From Thiomonas intermedia (GTDB lineage Bacteria; Pseudomonadota; Gammaproteobacteria; Burkholderiales; Burkholderiaceae_C): DNA of 64,000 bases. The first letter of the stretch is position 1. The number at the start of each line of letters is the position of its first letter. The stretch covers positions 2,852,001 through 2,916,000 of the forward strand of contig NZ_CP020046.1 of the NCBI RefSeq assembly GCF_002028405.1, read 5' to 3'. This document shows positions 24,050 to 37,069 of the stretch, one piece after another. Both the position numbers and the translations under genes were made by a program. The notes beneath the pieces are model-generated. The model worked only from the letters and a program-made list of their open reading frames with translations. It did no database searches and was not told where the DNA came from.

Positions 24050-24295
24050 ATGAGTAACAAAGGGCAGTTGCTACAAGACCCCTTTCTGAACCTGCTGCGC
24101 AAGGAGCATGTTCAGGTGTCGATTTACCTGGTCAATGGCATCAAGTTGCAAGGGCATATCGAATCTTTCGATCAATACGTCGTGTTGCTGCGCAACACGG
24201 TGACCCAGATGGTCTACAAGCACGCCATTTCCACCGTCGTTCCCGCACGTCCGGTCTCCTTCCAAATCGGTGAGCAAGAAGCGCCCGCAGCCTGA
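24050..24295 (+). CDS. hfq: RNA chaperone Hfq
   Basis: Hexameric Sm-like protein that pairs small RNAs with mRNAs. It has 81 residues from [14 protein letters not shown]. The Sm1 motif ([16 protein letters not shown]) and Sm2 motif (YKHAISTV) are complete, with a short C-terminal tail. The start at 24050 is preferred to the ATG at 24038 because the GGAG beginning at 24040 is well spaced for it. Its 3' end overlaps the hflX reading frame by 26 bases. Confidence 0.98.
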   Translation: MSNKGQLLQDPFLNLLRKEHVQVSIYLVNGIKLQGHIESFDQYVVLLRNTVTQMVYKHAISTVVPARPVSFQIGEQEAPAA

Positions 24296-25451
24296 GGGGC
24301 CCGAGCGCGCTGCCCTGGTCAGCGTGCAGCAACGCCGCCCTTCGTCCGATGATGCCCTGGCTGAGCTTGAGCAGCTCAGCACCTCCGCAGGGTATGCCCT
24401 GGCGGGCGAGTTGTCGTGCGTTCGGGTCCGCCCTGATGCGGCAACCTATATCGGCTCTGGCAAGCTCGATGAATTGAGCGAACTGGTCAGTTCCACGTCT
24501 GCGGACACCATCATTTTCGACAACGCGCTCAGCCCGATCCAGCAGCGCAATCTCGAAAAGGCGCTGGGCAAACCCGTGATCGACCGTACCGGCCTGATTC
24601 TCGAAATCTTCGCCCGCCGCGCACAAAGTGCCGAGGGCAAGATGCAGGTCGAACTCGCCAGACTCGAACATCTGGCCACCCGCCTCGTGCGCGGCTGGAC
24701 GCACCTGGAGCGGCAGACCGGCGGGATCGGGGTGCGAGGTGGCCCAGGCGAAAAGCAGATCGAGCTCGATCGCCGAATGCTCGACGACAAGATCAAGATG
24801 CTCCGCACCCGTCTGGGCAAACTCGGTCGCCAGCGCATGACCCAGCGTCGCGCGCGCGGTCGCACCGGGGCCTTTCGTGTGGCCCTCGTGGGCTATACGA
24901 ATGCAGGCAAGAGCACCCTGTTCAACGCGCTGACCAGATCGAAAATCTATGCGGCCGATCAGCTCTTCGCCACGCTCGACACGACGACGCGCAAGCTCTA
25001 CCTGGCTCCGCAGGTGAATGTCACGCTGTCGGATACGGTGGGTTTCATCCGCGATTTGCCGCACACGCTGATCGAAGCATTCAAGGCCACGCTCGAAGAC
25101 ACCTTGCAGGCCGATCTGCTGCTGCACGTGGTCGATGCGAGTTCGCCGCATCGACTAGAACAGATGGACGAGGTGCGTGCGGTGCTGCACGAAATCGGGG
25201 CCGATGACCTTCCGCAATTCTTGATTCTCAACAAGTCTGATCTGCTGCCTGTGAACCTTTTGGTTACAAATGGACACAAAGAAGCCGAGGGTATCGAGGC
25301 GCGTGCTAGCATGCCCCGGCTTGCCGTCAGCGCCATGACGGGCGACGGTCTCGCCTCCCTCAAAAGGGCTTTGCTGGAAGCGGTTTTGGCTGATCCGCGC
25401 TTTCAGTCTTCTGCTTCAGCTTTGTCGGACACTACTCACCTTTCCGCATGA
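24270..25451 (+). CDS. hflX: Ribosome-splitting GTPase HflX
   Basis: GTPase that dissociates stalled or stressed ribosomes. It has 393 residues from a GTG start at 24270 inside the end of hfq. The N-terminal HflX domain has [11 protein letters not shown] and the conserved [15 protein letters not shown]. The GTPase domain has G1 [10 protein letters not shown]3 [10 protein letters not shown] and G4 NKSD. The unusual start is supported by the lack of any other start before conserved sequence. The last codons overlap the first open hflK start by 4 bases. Confidence 0.95.
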   Translation: MSKKRPQPEGPERAALVSVQQRRPSSDDALAELEQLSTSAGYALAGELSCVRVRPDAATYIGSGKLDELSELVSSTSADTIIFDNALSPIQQRNLEKALGKPVIDRTGLILEIFARRAQSAEGKMQVELARLEHLATRLVRGWTHLERQTGGIGVRGGPGEKQIELDRRMLDDKIKMLRTRLGKLGRQRMTQRRARGRTGAFRVALVGYTNAGKSTLFNALTRSKIYAADQLFATLDTTTRKLYLAPQVNVTLSDTVGFIRDLPHTLIEAFKATLEDTLQADLLLHVVDASSPHRLEQMDEVRAVLHEIGADDLPQFLILNKSDLLPVNLLVTNGHKEAEGIEARASMPRLAVSAMTGDGLASLKRALLEAVLADPRFQSSASALSDTTHLSA

Positions 25452-26878
25452 CTCCCTCACGTTTCTGGCGTGCCTCGCCTTCTGCACAGGTCCCGGCGCG
25501 CGTTCGCTTTCTTCGTCGCGCGTGGCTGCGTGTATGGCCCTTCGCAGGGCTCCATTCGCGCTTGTTCAATCTCAACGACCCGCGTTGGGGCAAGGATGAA
25601 GGCGCCGGCGGCCATCAAAGCAACAACAATCCCGATCCGAATCGGCGCCCGGGCAACGGTGGTCCGCCCGATCTCGACGAGCTTTGGCGCGATTTCAACC
25701 GCAAGCTCAATGGGATGTTCGGCAAGAAGCGCGGCGGCGGAAACGGGGGAGGGACGCCTCCGCAGCGCCCGGATCTGTACCCTTCAGCCAAGGGCATGGG
25801 CGTGGGCTTCATCATCCTCATTCTGATCGGGGTTCTGGGCTGGTTGTCGTCCGGGTTTTTCATCGTGCAGGAAGGACAGCAGGCGGCAGTCACGCGGTTC
25901 GGCAAGCTCGCCTACATCACCGATGCGGGTTTTCACTGGCGGCTTCCCTATCCCTTCGAGGCTGACGAGATCATCAACGTGTCTCAGGTTCGCTCGGTCG
26001 AGGTCGGGCGCGGCGGCGAGGTGAAGGCGACGGGTCTGCCCGAATCGGCCATGCTGACCGAGGACGAGAACATCGTCGATGTCCGGTTCGCCGTTCAGTA
26101 CCGCATCGACAATGTGGTGGACTACCTCTACAACAATCGCAGCCCGGATGACGCCGTGTCTCAAGCGGCGGAAACGGCGGTGCGCGAAGTCGTGGGCAAC
26201 AAGACTCTCGACTATGTGCTCTACGAGGGGCGTGAACAGGTCGCCAGTGACGTGCAGGCCCTGACGCAGAAAATCCTTGATCGCTACAAGACCGGCATCA
26301 TCATCACCACCGTCACGCTGCAGAACGTGCAGCCGCCCGAGCAGGTGCAGGCGGCATTTGACGACGCCATCAAGGCCGGCCAAGACCGCGAACGGCTGAA
26401 GAATGAAGCGCAGGCCTACGCCAACAACGTGGTTCCGCGGGCGCAAGGTTCGGCCTCGCGACTGATCCAGGACGCCGAGGCCTACAAGGCGCAGGTCGTG
26501 GCGCAGGCCCAGGGCGATACCTCGCGCTTCGACCAGATCCTGCAGCAATATGAAAAGGCGCCGCAAGTCACGCGTGAGCGCATGTACCTCCAAACCATGC
26601 AAGACATTCTCTCCAACGTATCGAAGGTCATGGTGGATTCGCGCAACAACAATAATCTGCTCTACCTGCCGCTGGACAAGTTGCTGCAGCAATCGGCCGG
26701 CAAGACCTCGTCAATCGCTGCGACCCCGGCCGCGCCGGCCGCGGTACCCACGCTGCCTTCCGCATCGACGGGCACCTCGCCCGCAGCTGCGGACAGCACG
26801 GCTTCCGCGCCGGACGGGACGGCAACCCCCAGTTCAAGAACCTCGCGCGACACGCTGCGCGAGCGTAACTTCCAGTGA
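25448..26878 (+). CDS. hflK: FtsH protease regulator HflK
   Basis: SPFH/prohibitin-family membrane protein that forms the HflKC cage around FtsH. It has 476 residues as drawn. A Gly/Asn-rich cytoplasmic N-terminus is followed by one transmembrane helix at about 115-140 (MGVGFIILILIGVLGW), the SPFH domain, and a coiled coil with Ala/Arg/Glu repeats. The tail is Ala/Ser/Thr-rich. The start is uncertain. Relatives begin near LNDPRWGKDEG, so the TTG at 25562 (38 codons downstream) is a real alternative. The ATG at 25448 is coupled to hflX by an ATGA overlap, and neither has a strong ribosome site. Confidence 0.93.
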   Translation: MTPSRFWRASPSAQVPARVRFLRRAWLRVWPFAGLHSRLFNLNDPRWGKDEGAGGHQSNNNPDPNRRPGNGGPPDLDELWRDFNRKLNGMFGKKRGGGNGGGTPPQRPDLYPSAKGMGVGFIILILIGVLGWLSSGFFIVQEGQQAAVTRFGKLAYITDAGFHWRLPYPFEADEIINVSQVRSVEVGRGGEVKATGLPESAMLTEDENIVDVRFAVQYRIDNVVDYLYNNRSPDDAVSQAAETAVREVVGNKTLDYVLYEGREQVASDVQALTQKILDRYKTGIIITTVTLQNVQPPEQVQAAFDDAIKAGQDRERLKNEAQAYANNVVPRAQGSASRLIQDAEAYKAQVVAQAQGDTSRFDQILQQYEKAPQVTRERMYLQTMQDILSNVSKVMVDSRNNNNLLYLPLDKLLQQSAGKTSSIAATPAAPAAVPTLPSASTGTSPAAADSTASAPDGTATPSSRTSRDTLRERNFQ

Positions 26879-26888
26879 GGGCTGAGCG

Positions 26889-27779
26889 ATGAACAAAATC
26901 ATTCTTGCGCTCGTGGCCCTGGTCGTGGCCATTCTGGTGTTGTCGTCCAGCCTTTTCGTCGTCGATCAACGGCAGTTCGCTGCGGTGTTCGGTCTCGGGC
27001 AGATCAAACGGGTGATCAGCACGCCTGGTCTGTACTTCAAGATCCCGGCGCCGTTCGAGAACGTGGTGTTTCTCGACAAGCGCATCCTGACCCTGCAGAG
27101 TCCCGATACCGATCGCTTCATTACCGCGGAGAAGAAGAACGTGGTGGTGGACTGGTATCTGAAGTGGCGCATCACCAATCCGACCGAATTCATTCGCAGC
27201 TATGGCGGCGATCAGCGTCGTGCGGGTGACCGCCTCTCGCAGATCGTCAAGGCCGCGTTGAACGAGCAGATCACCCGACGCACGGTTCGGCAGGTGCTCG
27301 CCTCCCAGCGTGATCAGGTCATGCGGGATGTGCAGTCCGGTATTGCCAAGGACATTCAGGGCACGGGCATTCAGATCGTCGATATGCGCCTGACCCGGGT
27401 GGACTTCGTTTCGGCCATCACCCAGTCGGTCTACCGCCGTATGGAAGCGGAGCGCCAGCGTGTCGCCAACGAGCTGCGCTCGACGGGTTATGCTGAAGCC
27501 GAGACCATCCGTGCCGAAGCGGACAAGCAGCGCGAGATCGTGATTTCCCAGGCTTACAGCAAGGCGCAGACTATCAAGGGTCAGGGCGACGCCGAGGCCT
27601 CTTCAATCTACGCCAAGTCGTTTGGACAGAACCCCCAGTTCGCCGAGTTCTATCGAAGCCTGGAGGCCTACCGCGCCAGCTTCAACAACAAGTCCGACGT
27701 CCTGGTGCTCGATCCGAATACCCAGTTCTTCCAGTTCTTCCGGGGACCGGGCGGCGGTTCGGCGAAACCGGCGAAATAG
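26889..27779 (+). CDS. hflC: FtsH protease regulator HflC
   Basis: SPFH-family partner of HflK; 296 residues. A transmembrane helix occupies about 5-25 (ILALVALVVAILVLSSSLFVV). The SPFH domain follows, with VVDQRQFAAVFGLGQIKRV and the family segment DVQSGIAKDIQGTGIQIVDMRLTR, then a coiled coil (MEAERQRVANELRSTGYAEAE). It starts 10 bases after hflK with GAGGG upstream. The pair is a standard operon. Confidence 0.97.
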   Translation: MNKIILALVALVVAILVLSSSLFVVDQRQFAAVFGLGQIKRVISTPGLYFKIPAPFENVVFLDKRILTLQSPDTDRFITAEKKNVVVDWYLKWRITNPTEFIRSYGGDQRRAGDRLSQIVKAALNEQITRRTVRQVLASQRDQVMRDVQSGIAKDIQGTGIQIVDMRLTRVDFVSAITQSVYRRMEAERQRVANELRSTGYAEAETIRAEADKQREIVISQAYSKAQTIKGQGDAEASSIYAKSFGQNPQFAEFYRSLEAYRASFNNKSDVLVLDPNTQFFQFFRGPGGGSAKPAK

Positions 27780-27832
27780 TCGACATGCGCTGAGACCGTC
27801 CTCGCCAGAGGCTGTCTCGCGCAGGAGACAAC

Positions 27833-28018
27833 GTGCAGAGCGCCTTGTTTCTCGCCCTCGGTCTGGTTTTGATCATCGAGGGACTGATGCCCTTGCTATT
27901 TCCAAGGCAATGGCGTCATCTGTTCCAGCAGATCATGGCATTGACCGACGGTCAACTGCGTTTCATCGGGTTGCTTGCGGTCACAGGCGGTCTTCTCCTG
28001 GTGGCCGTCCTCAAGTAA
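27833..28018 (+). CDS. DUF2065 small inner-membrane protein
   Basis: A 61-residue protein from a GTG at 27833, with a strong GGAG ribosome site 6 bases upstream. Two hydrophobic helices (about 3-22 and 42-60) flank the conserved GLMPLLFPRQWRHLFQQI, typical of the DUF2065/YjeT family found after hflC in many proteobacteria. The function is unknown; the position suggests a link to HflKC or to hisZ/purA expression. The gap to hisZ is 48 bases. Confidence 0.9.
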   Translation: MQSALFLALGLVLIIEGLMPLLFPRQWRHLFQQIMALTDGQLRFIGLLAVTGGLLLVAVLK

Positions 28019-28066
28019 GCTGAGCGGTTGGCACGGATGATCGTGCCCCAACAACCAGCGCGTTTC

Positions 28067-29233
28067 ATGAGCAATTGGCGTCTTCCTGAGTATTTTTCCG
28101 ATGTGCTGCCTCGCGAGGCGGCCGTGATCGAGCACCTTCGCCGCGCCTGTCTGGATGCGGCGAAGGGTTACGGCTATGCCCTGGTCATGCCGCCGCTGCT
28201 TGAGTTCGTCGACTCATTGCTGTCGGGCACGGGGCAAGACCTCGACCTGCAGACGTTCAAACTGGTCGATCAGATCTCGGGCCGCGCCCTGGGGCTGCGT
28301 GCCGACATGACGCCCCAGGCGGCCCGCATCGATTCGCATTTGTTGAACCAGGAAGGCGTGACGCGGGTGTGCTATTGCGGCAGCGCGGTTCGCACGCACC
28401 CGGAAGGTGTGCACGCCAGCCGCGAGATTCTGCAGTTCGGTGCGGAGTTGTACGGACATGCCGGGTTGGAAGCCGATCTTGAAGTGCAGCGCCTATCCCT
28501 GGATTGCCTGCGATTGGCCGGCGTGGATCAGGCGGCGCTCGACTTGGCCGACAACCGCATCGTGCGCGGAGTGCTCTCCGGTCTGTTGCTTGGGCCAGAG
28601 GCCATGGAGGCCATATTGGATGCCCTGGCCAACAAGGATGCGGGCGAACTGCGTCTGCTGACGCGCGATTGCACGCCCGCGCAGCGCGCAGCCATTCTTG
28701 CGCTGCCCGAACTTTACGGCGATCCGGCGGTGCTGCAGGAGGCGCGGCGCGCCTTGCCACAACACGCGCTCATCCTGCGGGCCTTGGATGATCTGTCGGC
28801 GCTGGCCGACTACCACGAGCAACAAGGCTCGCAGGTGCAGATCGACCTTGCGGACATGCGGGGCTACCGCTATCACAGCGGCGTGATCTTTAGCGTCTAT
28901 GCGCGCGGATATGCCAATGCCGTCGCGCGTGGCGGTCGCTATGACGAAGTCGGCGCCAGCTTTGGCAGACCGCGCGCAGCCACGGGTTTTTCGATGGACC
29001 TGCGCGAGGTGGCGGGCTTTGCCACCGCGCCTCGGGCGGGCTCGGCCATCGTGGCCGAGTGGTCGATGGCGCCGGGTCTGGCCGAGGTCGTGGCCGATTT
29101 GCGGCGGCGCGGCGAAACCGTGGTGCAATTACCCCCGGACCAAGCCAGCGACACGCGCGCATTCCAACGCCATCTGGTCTTGCGGGCGGGAACATGGCTG
29201 GTGGAAGATCGCAACGGATCTTCCCAGGCTTGA
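28067..29233 (+). CDS. hisZ: ATP phosphoribosyltransferase regulatory subunit HisZ
   Basis: Histidyl-tRNA-synthetase-like subunit that activates short-form HisG at the first step of histidine synthesis. It has 388 residues from MSNWRLPEYFSDVLP. Class II synthetase core features remain (ALGLRADMTPQAARI, the LDYY-like GYRYHSGVIFSVYARG, ARGGRYDEVG). The C-terminal anticodon domain of HisS is lacking and the active-site motifs are degraded, as is usual for HisZ. hisG is not in the window. ATGs at 28037 and 28067 are both possible starts; the second matches relatives. purA follows after 35 bases, the standard hisZ-purA pair. Confidence 0.94.
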   Translation: MSNWRLPEYFSDVLPREAAVIEHLRRACLDAAKGYGYALVMPPLLEFVDSLLSGTGQDLDLQTFKLVDQISGRALGLRADMTPQAARIDSHLLNQEGVTRVCYCGSAVRTHPEGVHASREILQFGAELYGHAGLEADLEVQRLSLDCLRLAGVDQAALDLADNRIVRGVLSGLLLGPEAMEAILDALANKDAGELRLLTRDCTPAQRAAILALPELYGDPAVLQEARRALPQHALILRALDDLSALADYHEQQGSQVQIDLADMRGYRYHSGVIFSVYARGYANAVARGGRYDEVGASFGRPRAATGFSMDLREVAGFATAPRAGSAIVAEWSMAPGLAEVVADLRRRGETVVQLPPDQASDTRAFQRHLVLRAGTWLVEDRNGSSQA

Positions 29234-29256
29234 TCATCGTTTGAACTGATTTCTGA

Positions 29257-30591
<1,335 letters not shown>

Positions 30592-30647
30592 GCGTTCATC
30601 GCGCTTCGGGCAGATTTCATTTTCCACACGTTCACAAAGGTTCGGCC

Positions 30648-31172
30648 ATGCTCAGCGAGGACGGCAAGCATCTCTATGTTTCCTGGGACGAATACCACGC
30701 CCTGATCGAAAGACTTGCGCTCAAGGTGCATGCATCGGGCTGGGAGTTCGATCAGATCCTCTGCCTGGCGCGTGGCGGCGTTCGGCCTGGAGACATTCTG
30801 TCGCGGATTTTCGACAAGCCACTGGCCATCATGTCCACCAGTTCCTACCGCGAAAGCGCGGGAACGGTGCAGGGGCGCCTGGACATCGCCCGCTACATCA
30901 CCCTGCCGCGCGGCGAACTCGAAGGGCGCGTGCTGCTGGTGGACGATCTGGCCGATTCGGGCGAGACGCTCAAGGCGGTTGAAAACCACCTTCGCAGCGG
31001 CAGCGGCAAGATCACCGATCTGCGCAGTGCCGTCATCTGGGTCAAGGGCATCTCAACCTATTTGCCCGAGTACTACGTGGACATGCTGCCCACGAGCCCC
31101 TGGATACACCAGCCCTTTGAAGAGTACGACGTGCTTCGTCCCGCGCGTCTGGCCGAGCGCTGGAAGATCTGA
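30648..31172 (+). CDS. Purine-type phosphoribosyltransferase
   Basis: A 174-residue cytoplasmic enzyme from MLSEDGKHLYVSW with AAAGG upstream. The PRPP-binding loop is VLLVDDLADSGETLK, the type I phosphoribosyltransferase signature. Other elements are CLARGGVRPGDILSR near the N-terminus and the C-terminal WIHQPFEEYDVLRP. It resembles xanthine/hypoxanthine salvage enzymes of the Xpt/Gpt group encoded beside purA in Burkholderiales. The base specificity cannot be read from the sequence. Confidence 0.88.
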   Translation: MLSEDGKHLYVSWDEYHALIERLALKVHASGWEFDQILCLARGGVRPGDILSRIFDKPLAIMSTSSYRESAGTVQGRLDIARYITLPRGELEGRVLLVDDLADSGETLKAVENHLRSGSGKITDLRSAVIWVKGISTYLPEYYVDMLPTSPWIHQPFEEYDVLRPARLAERWKI

Positions 31173-31196
31173 CTGCCGAGTTCGGCGGCAGGGGCT

Positions 31197-31736
31197 TCAG
31201 CGGCAATACTGCGACATGAGTCCGGCGATGCGAGCGCGCTCTGCCGCCCGCTGCGCGTCGTCCATGATGGCGCGCTGACCCTGAGCGTCGATCTGCACCA
31301 TGCGCTGGCCGCTGTCGACCACCAATAATTGCTTTTGAGCCTGCAGGCAGTTCTGCTGGTTCTGCAAGGTCTGTGCCTGTTGCTGCTGCAGTTTGGCCTG
31401 CTCTTGTGCCGCCTGGTCGGCCTTCTTCTTCTCGGCAATCTTCTTGTCCAGTTCGCTGGCCGCCTGCTGCTGAGTGGCATCGCCAGCCCGAGGCTGGGAT
31501 GCGGATTGGGGAGACGGGGCTTGGGCAACGGATCCATTTGCCCCCGGTCGCTGAAGAATGTCGCGTGCGGGAATCGTGCCGGGTGGGGGCTGGTCGCTGT
31601 ACTGCACCACGCCACTGGCGTCGCGCCATTTCCATTGCGCTGCCTGAGCGCTTGGCGCAAGCGCCGCCATGAAAAACAAGGGCAGCATCGCGCGGCCGAG
31701 TGCGCGGAAGTGGCGGCGGTGGGCGATTGGGCGCAT
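31197..31736 (-). CDS. DUF4124 domain exported protein
   Basis: A 179-residue protein divergent from guaB. A signal peptide (about 1-32, ending AQA before AQWKWRD) precedes a DUF4124 domain with WKWRDASGVVQYSDQPPPGTIP. A long Gln/Ala/Lys coiled-coil region follows (ASELDKKIAEKKKADQAA...), ending with a Cys near the tail. The family is found beside guaB in many Burkholderiales. The function is unknown; a periplasmic structural role is only a guess. It converges with the phosphoribosyltransferase gene with a 24-base gap holding a short GC hairpin. Confidence 0.85.
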   Translation of the reverse strand: MRPIAHRRHFRALGRAMLPLFFMAALAPSAQAAQWKWRDASGVVQYSDQPPPGTIPARDILQRPGANGSVAQAPSPQSASQPRAGDATQQQAASELDKKIAEKKKADQAAQEQAKLQQQQAQTLQNQQNCLQAQKQLLVVDSGQRMVQIDAQGQRAIMDDAQRAAERARIAGLMSQYCR

Positions 31737-31765
31737 GGGGCAGGCGGGTCGAGTCAGACTGTTAG

Positions 31766-33337
<1,572 letters not shown>

Positions 33338-33351
33338 TCTCTTTTTCCCCT

Positions 33352-33370
33352 CGTCGGCGTCAAGCCGACG
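33352..33370 (+). repeat. Hairpin immediately upstream of guaA
   Basis: A perfect 7-bp stem CGTCGGC/GCCGACG (33352-33358 with 33364-33370) with a 5-base loop ends 9 bases before the guaA ATG at 33380. No T-run follows it. It occupies the place where a ribosome site would be expected and none is evident, so it may affect guaA translation or processing of guaBA mRNA. Confidence 0.5.
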
Positions 33371-33379
33371 CTTGCATTC

Positions 33380-34978
33380 ATGCACGACAAAATCCTCATT
33401 CTCGACTTCGGCTCCCAGGTGACGCAGCTCATCGCGCGCCGCGTGCGTGAAGCCCAGGTGTATTGCGAGATCCATCCCTGCGACGTGAGCGACGCTTTCG
33501 TGCGTGACTTCGCGCCCAAGGGCATCATTCTTTCGGGCAGCCACGGCAGCACCTACGAAGACCACGAGTTGCGTGCGCCGCAGGCCGTCTGGGATTTGGG
33601 CGTGCCCGTGCTGGGCATCTGCTACGGCATGCAGACCATGGCCTCGCAACTGGGCGGCAAGGTGGCGTGGAGCGATCACCGCGAATTCGGCTATGCCGAA
33701 GTGCGCGCGCGCGGTCATACGCGATTGTTCGACGGCATCGAGGACTTCCGCACCGGGGAAGGCCACGGCATGCTCAAGGTGTGGATGAGTCATGGCGACA
33801 AGGTGACGGACATGCCGCCAGGGTTCAAGCTCATGGCGTCCACGCCCAGTTGTGCCATCGCCGGCATGGCCGACGAGGCGCGCGGTTACTACGCCGTGCA
33901 GTTTCATCCCGAAGTCACCCACACGGTGCAGGGCAAGGCCATGCTTACGCGTTTCGTTCGCGAGATCGCCGGCTGCAAGGGCGACTGGATCATGGGCGAC
34001 TACATCACCGAAGCGGTACAGAAAATCCGCGAGCAGGTGGGCGATGAGGAAGTGATTCTTGGTCTGTCCGGCGGTGTGGATTCTTCCGTGGCCGCAGCCC
34101 TGATCCACCGCGCCATCGGCGACCAGCTGACCTGCGTATTCGTCGACCACGGCCTGCTGCGACTGCACGAGGGCGACATGGTGATGGCTATGTTTGCCGG
34201 CAAGCTGCACGCCAAGGTGATTCGCGTCGACGCCAGCGAGCTGTTCCTCGGCCAGCTGGCGGGGGTGACCGACCCCGAGAAGAAGCGCAAGATCATCGGC
34301 GGCCTGTTCGTCGACGTGTTCAAGGCCGAGGCCGCCAAGCTCAAGGGCGACGGGGCCAAGGGTGCGAAGTGGCTGGCCCAGGGCACGATCTACCCGGACG
34401 TGATCGAGTCCGGTGGCGCCAAGAGCAAGAAGGCCGTGACCATCAAGAGCCACCACAACGTGGGTGGCCTGCCGGAGCAGCTGGGGCTGAAGCTGCTGGA
34501 GCCGCTGCGCGACCTGTTCAAGGACGAGGTGCGCGAGCTGGGCGTGGCGCTCGGCCTGCCGCACGACATGGTCTACCGCCACCCCTTTCCCGGGCCGGGC
34601 CTTGGCGTGCGCATCCTGGGCGAGGTGAAGAAGGACTACGCCGACCTGCTGCGTCGGGCCGACGCCATCTTCATCGAAGAACTGCGCTCGACCATCGACC
34701 CCGTCAGCGGCAAGAGCTGGTACGACCTGACCAGCCAGGCCTTCACCGTGTTCCTGCCGGTCAAGAGCGTGGGCGTGATGGGCGACGGCCGCACCTACGA
34801 CTATGTTGTGGCGCTGCGTGCGGTGCAGACCAGCGACTTCATGACCGCCGACTGGGCCGAGCTGCCGTACGCGCTGCTCAAGAAGGTCAGCAGCCGCATC
34901 ATCAACGAGGTGCGCGGCATCAACCGCGTGACCTACGACGTGAGTTCCAAACCCCCTGCGACCATTGAGTGGGAGTGA
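33380..34978 (+). CDS. guaA: GMP synthase (glutamine-hydrolysing)
   Basis: Converts XMP to GMP with glutamine and ATP. It has 532 residues. The N-terminal class I amidotransferase domain has Cys81 (GICYGMQ), His176 and Glu178 (QFHPEVTHT). The ATP-pyrophosphatase P-loop is LSGGVDSS near 230. The C-terminal dimerisation domain ends PPATIEWE. Third-position GC rises from about four-fifths in the first third to about 95% after codon 230 by hand count, hinting at intragenic recombination. It follows guaB by 42 bases with no clear ribosome site. Confidence 0.98.
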   Translation: MHDKILILDFGSQVTQLIARRVREAQVYCEIHPCDVSDAFVRDFAPKGIILSGSHGSTYEDHELRAPQAVWDLGVPVLGICYGMQTMASQLGGKVAWSDHREFGYAEVRARGHTRLFDGIEDFRTGEGHGMLKVWMSHGDKVTDMPPGFKLMASTPSCAIAGMADEARGYYAVQFHPEVTHTVQGKAMLTRFVREIAGCKGDWIMGDYITEAVQKIREQVGDEEVILGLSGGVDSSVAAALIHRAIGDQLTCVFVDHGLLRLHEGDMVMAMFAGKLHAKVIRVDASELFLGQLAGVTDPEKKRKIIGGLFVDVFKAEAAKLKGDGAKGAKWLAQGTIYPDVIESGGAKSKKAVTIKSHHNVGGLPEQLGLKLLEPLRDLFKDEVRELGVALGLPHDMVYRHPFPGPGLGVRILGEVKKDYADLLRRADAIFIEELRSTIDPVSGKSWYDLTSQAFTVFLPVKSVGVMGDGRTYDYVVALRAVQTSDFMTADWAELPYALLKKVSSRIINEVRGINRVTYDVSSKPPATIEWE

Positions 34979-34984
34979 AGCAGC

Positions 34985-35778
<794 letters not shown>

Positions 35779-35810
35779 TTCCTCGTCATCCTTCAGCCTC
35801 GTTCCCTCCG

Positions 35811-36761
35811 ATGCCCGACATCAACCCCAGTTCCGGCCAGACTCCCAGTCGCGGTTTGCTCCGCCTCGTATCCCCTGCAGGGGCCGTACAGGAGCCTGCT
35901 CGCCTGGAACGGGCCGAAGCGCATCTGCAGACCTTGGGCTTTCGCGTGCACATGGGGGCCCAGGCGCTGGCGCGCGTACAGCGTTTTGCCGGGACCGATG
36001 CCCTGCGGCTTCGTGCCATCCACGACGCGGCACGGAGCCGGGCGGACGTGATCATGATGACGCGTGGCGGTTATGGTTTGAGTCGTCTGCTGCAAGCGAT
36101 CGACTACAACTTGCTGGCGCAGGCCATCAAGGAGCGCAGGCAGATGTGGGTCGGACACAGTGACTTCACTGCTTTGCAACTCGCCTTGCTGGCCCAGACC
36201 GGTGCCGTCACGTTCAGCGGTCCCATGGCGTCTTACGATTTCGGTGAGAACAAGCCGGACGACATCACGGTCGACAGTTTTCTGGATGCGGTGGACGGCA
36301 CCCTGGAAGCCGTGGGTTTTGTCTGCGACGATGCGCCGCGAGGCCTGGATGTCGAAGGGGTGCTCTGGGGGGGCAATCTGGCTATGGTCGCAAGCCTGAT
36401 CGGCACGCCCTACCTACCCCGCGCCAAAGGCGTGTTGTTCCTGGAAGACGTGAATGAACACCCGTACTGCGTGGAACGTATGTTCAGCCAACTGCTGCAT
36501 GCCGGGGTTGTTCAGCGGCAGAAGGCGGTGCTTCTGGGGCAGTTCACCGGGTACAAACTCAGCGCGCACGACGCGGGATACGACCTGAACTCGGCGGTGC
36601 AGTGGCTGCGTGCCAAACTCAAACCGCACGGGGTGCCGGTGTTGACAGGGCTGCCGTTTGGTCACGTCCGCACCAAACTGACGCTGCCTCACGGCGTTCG
36701 CACCAGGGTGCTGCGAGACGGGCAGGAGGTTTTTCTGTTCTTTCCGCACGCGCATCATTGA
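35811..36761 (+). CDS. ldcA: LD-carboxypeptidase (murein tetrapeptide carboxypeptidase)
   Basis: Serine peptidase of family S66 that removes the terminal D-alanine from murein tetrapeptides during wall recycling. It has 316 residues from MPDINPSSGQTP. The nucleophile Ser117 lies in GHSDFTAL. The Glu and His of the triad lie in the C-terminal half (FLEDVNEHPY and the PFGHVRTKLTLPHG segment). An open frame starting earlier in tadA is rejected. It converges with the small exported protein gene 36803-37069. Confidence 0.94.
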   Translation: MPDINPSSGQTPSRGLLRLVSPAGAVQEPARLERAEAHLQTLGFRVHMGAQALARVQRFAGTDALRLRAIHDAARSRADVIMMTRGGYGLSRLLQAIDYNLLAQAIKERRQMWVGHSDFTALQLALLAQTGAVTFSGPMASYDFGENKPDDITVDSFLDAVDGTLEAVGFVCDDAPRGLDVEGVLWGGNLAMVASLIGTPYLPRAKGVLFLEDVNEHPYCVERMFSQLLHAGVVQRQKAVLLGQFTGYKLSAHDAGYDLNSAVQWLRAKLKPHGVPVLTGLPFGHVRTKLTLPHGVRTRVLRDGQEVFLFFPHAHH

Positions 36762-36802
36762 TGCCCCGCGCGGCCCGGCCACCCGCCGGGTTCAGGCGGT
36801 GG

Positions 36803-37069
36803 TCATTTGCGCCGCTGTTCGTACTCGCGGCGAAGCCGTTCCTGTTCGCCAGGCGGCAGGCGCTTGAAGCGTTCCTGCTCTTGAAGAATGCGCTCGCGCT
36901 GCTGCTGGGGCATGCGCTCCCATCGCTGATAAGCGCCCTGACCGTCGCGCTGGTTGGCCAGGGCCAAGGGGACCATTCCGACGGCGCCGACAAGGGCGAC
37001 CGCGACTGCAAGCGCAGTCGTTCGCACCGCGCGAAGCCAGAGAGCGTGGCGCTCAGGCCGGATTGCCAT
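36803..37069 (-). CDS. Small exported DUF3106-like protein of the sigma-factor operon
   Basis: An 88-residue protein from the ATG at 37069 (MAIRPERHALWL). A hydrophobic segment at about 18-38 (ALAVAVALVGAVGMVPLALA) is a signal peptide or membrane anchor. The charged rest has the DUF3106-type repeats RWERMPQQQRERILQEQERFKRLPPGEQERLRREY. It is the third gene after the ECF sigma factor and its anti-sigma factor and overlaps the latter by 17 bases. The role is unknown; it is probably periplasmic. Confidence 0.8.
   Translation of the reverse strand: MAIRPERHALWLRAVRTTALAVAVALVGAVGMVPLALANQRDGQGAYQRWERMPQQQRERILQEQERFKRLPPGEQERLRREYEQRRK

Noticed and set aside
36774-36790. A CCCGGC/GCCGGG hairpin after ldcA
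   Set aside because: Only six pairs and no T-run on either strand; too weak to call a terminator.
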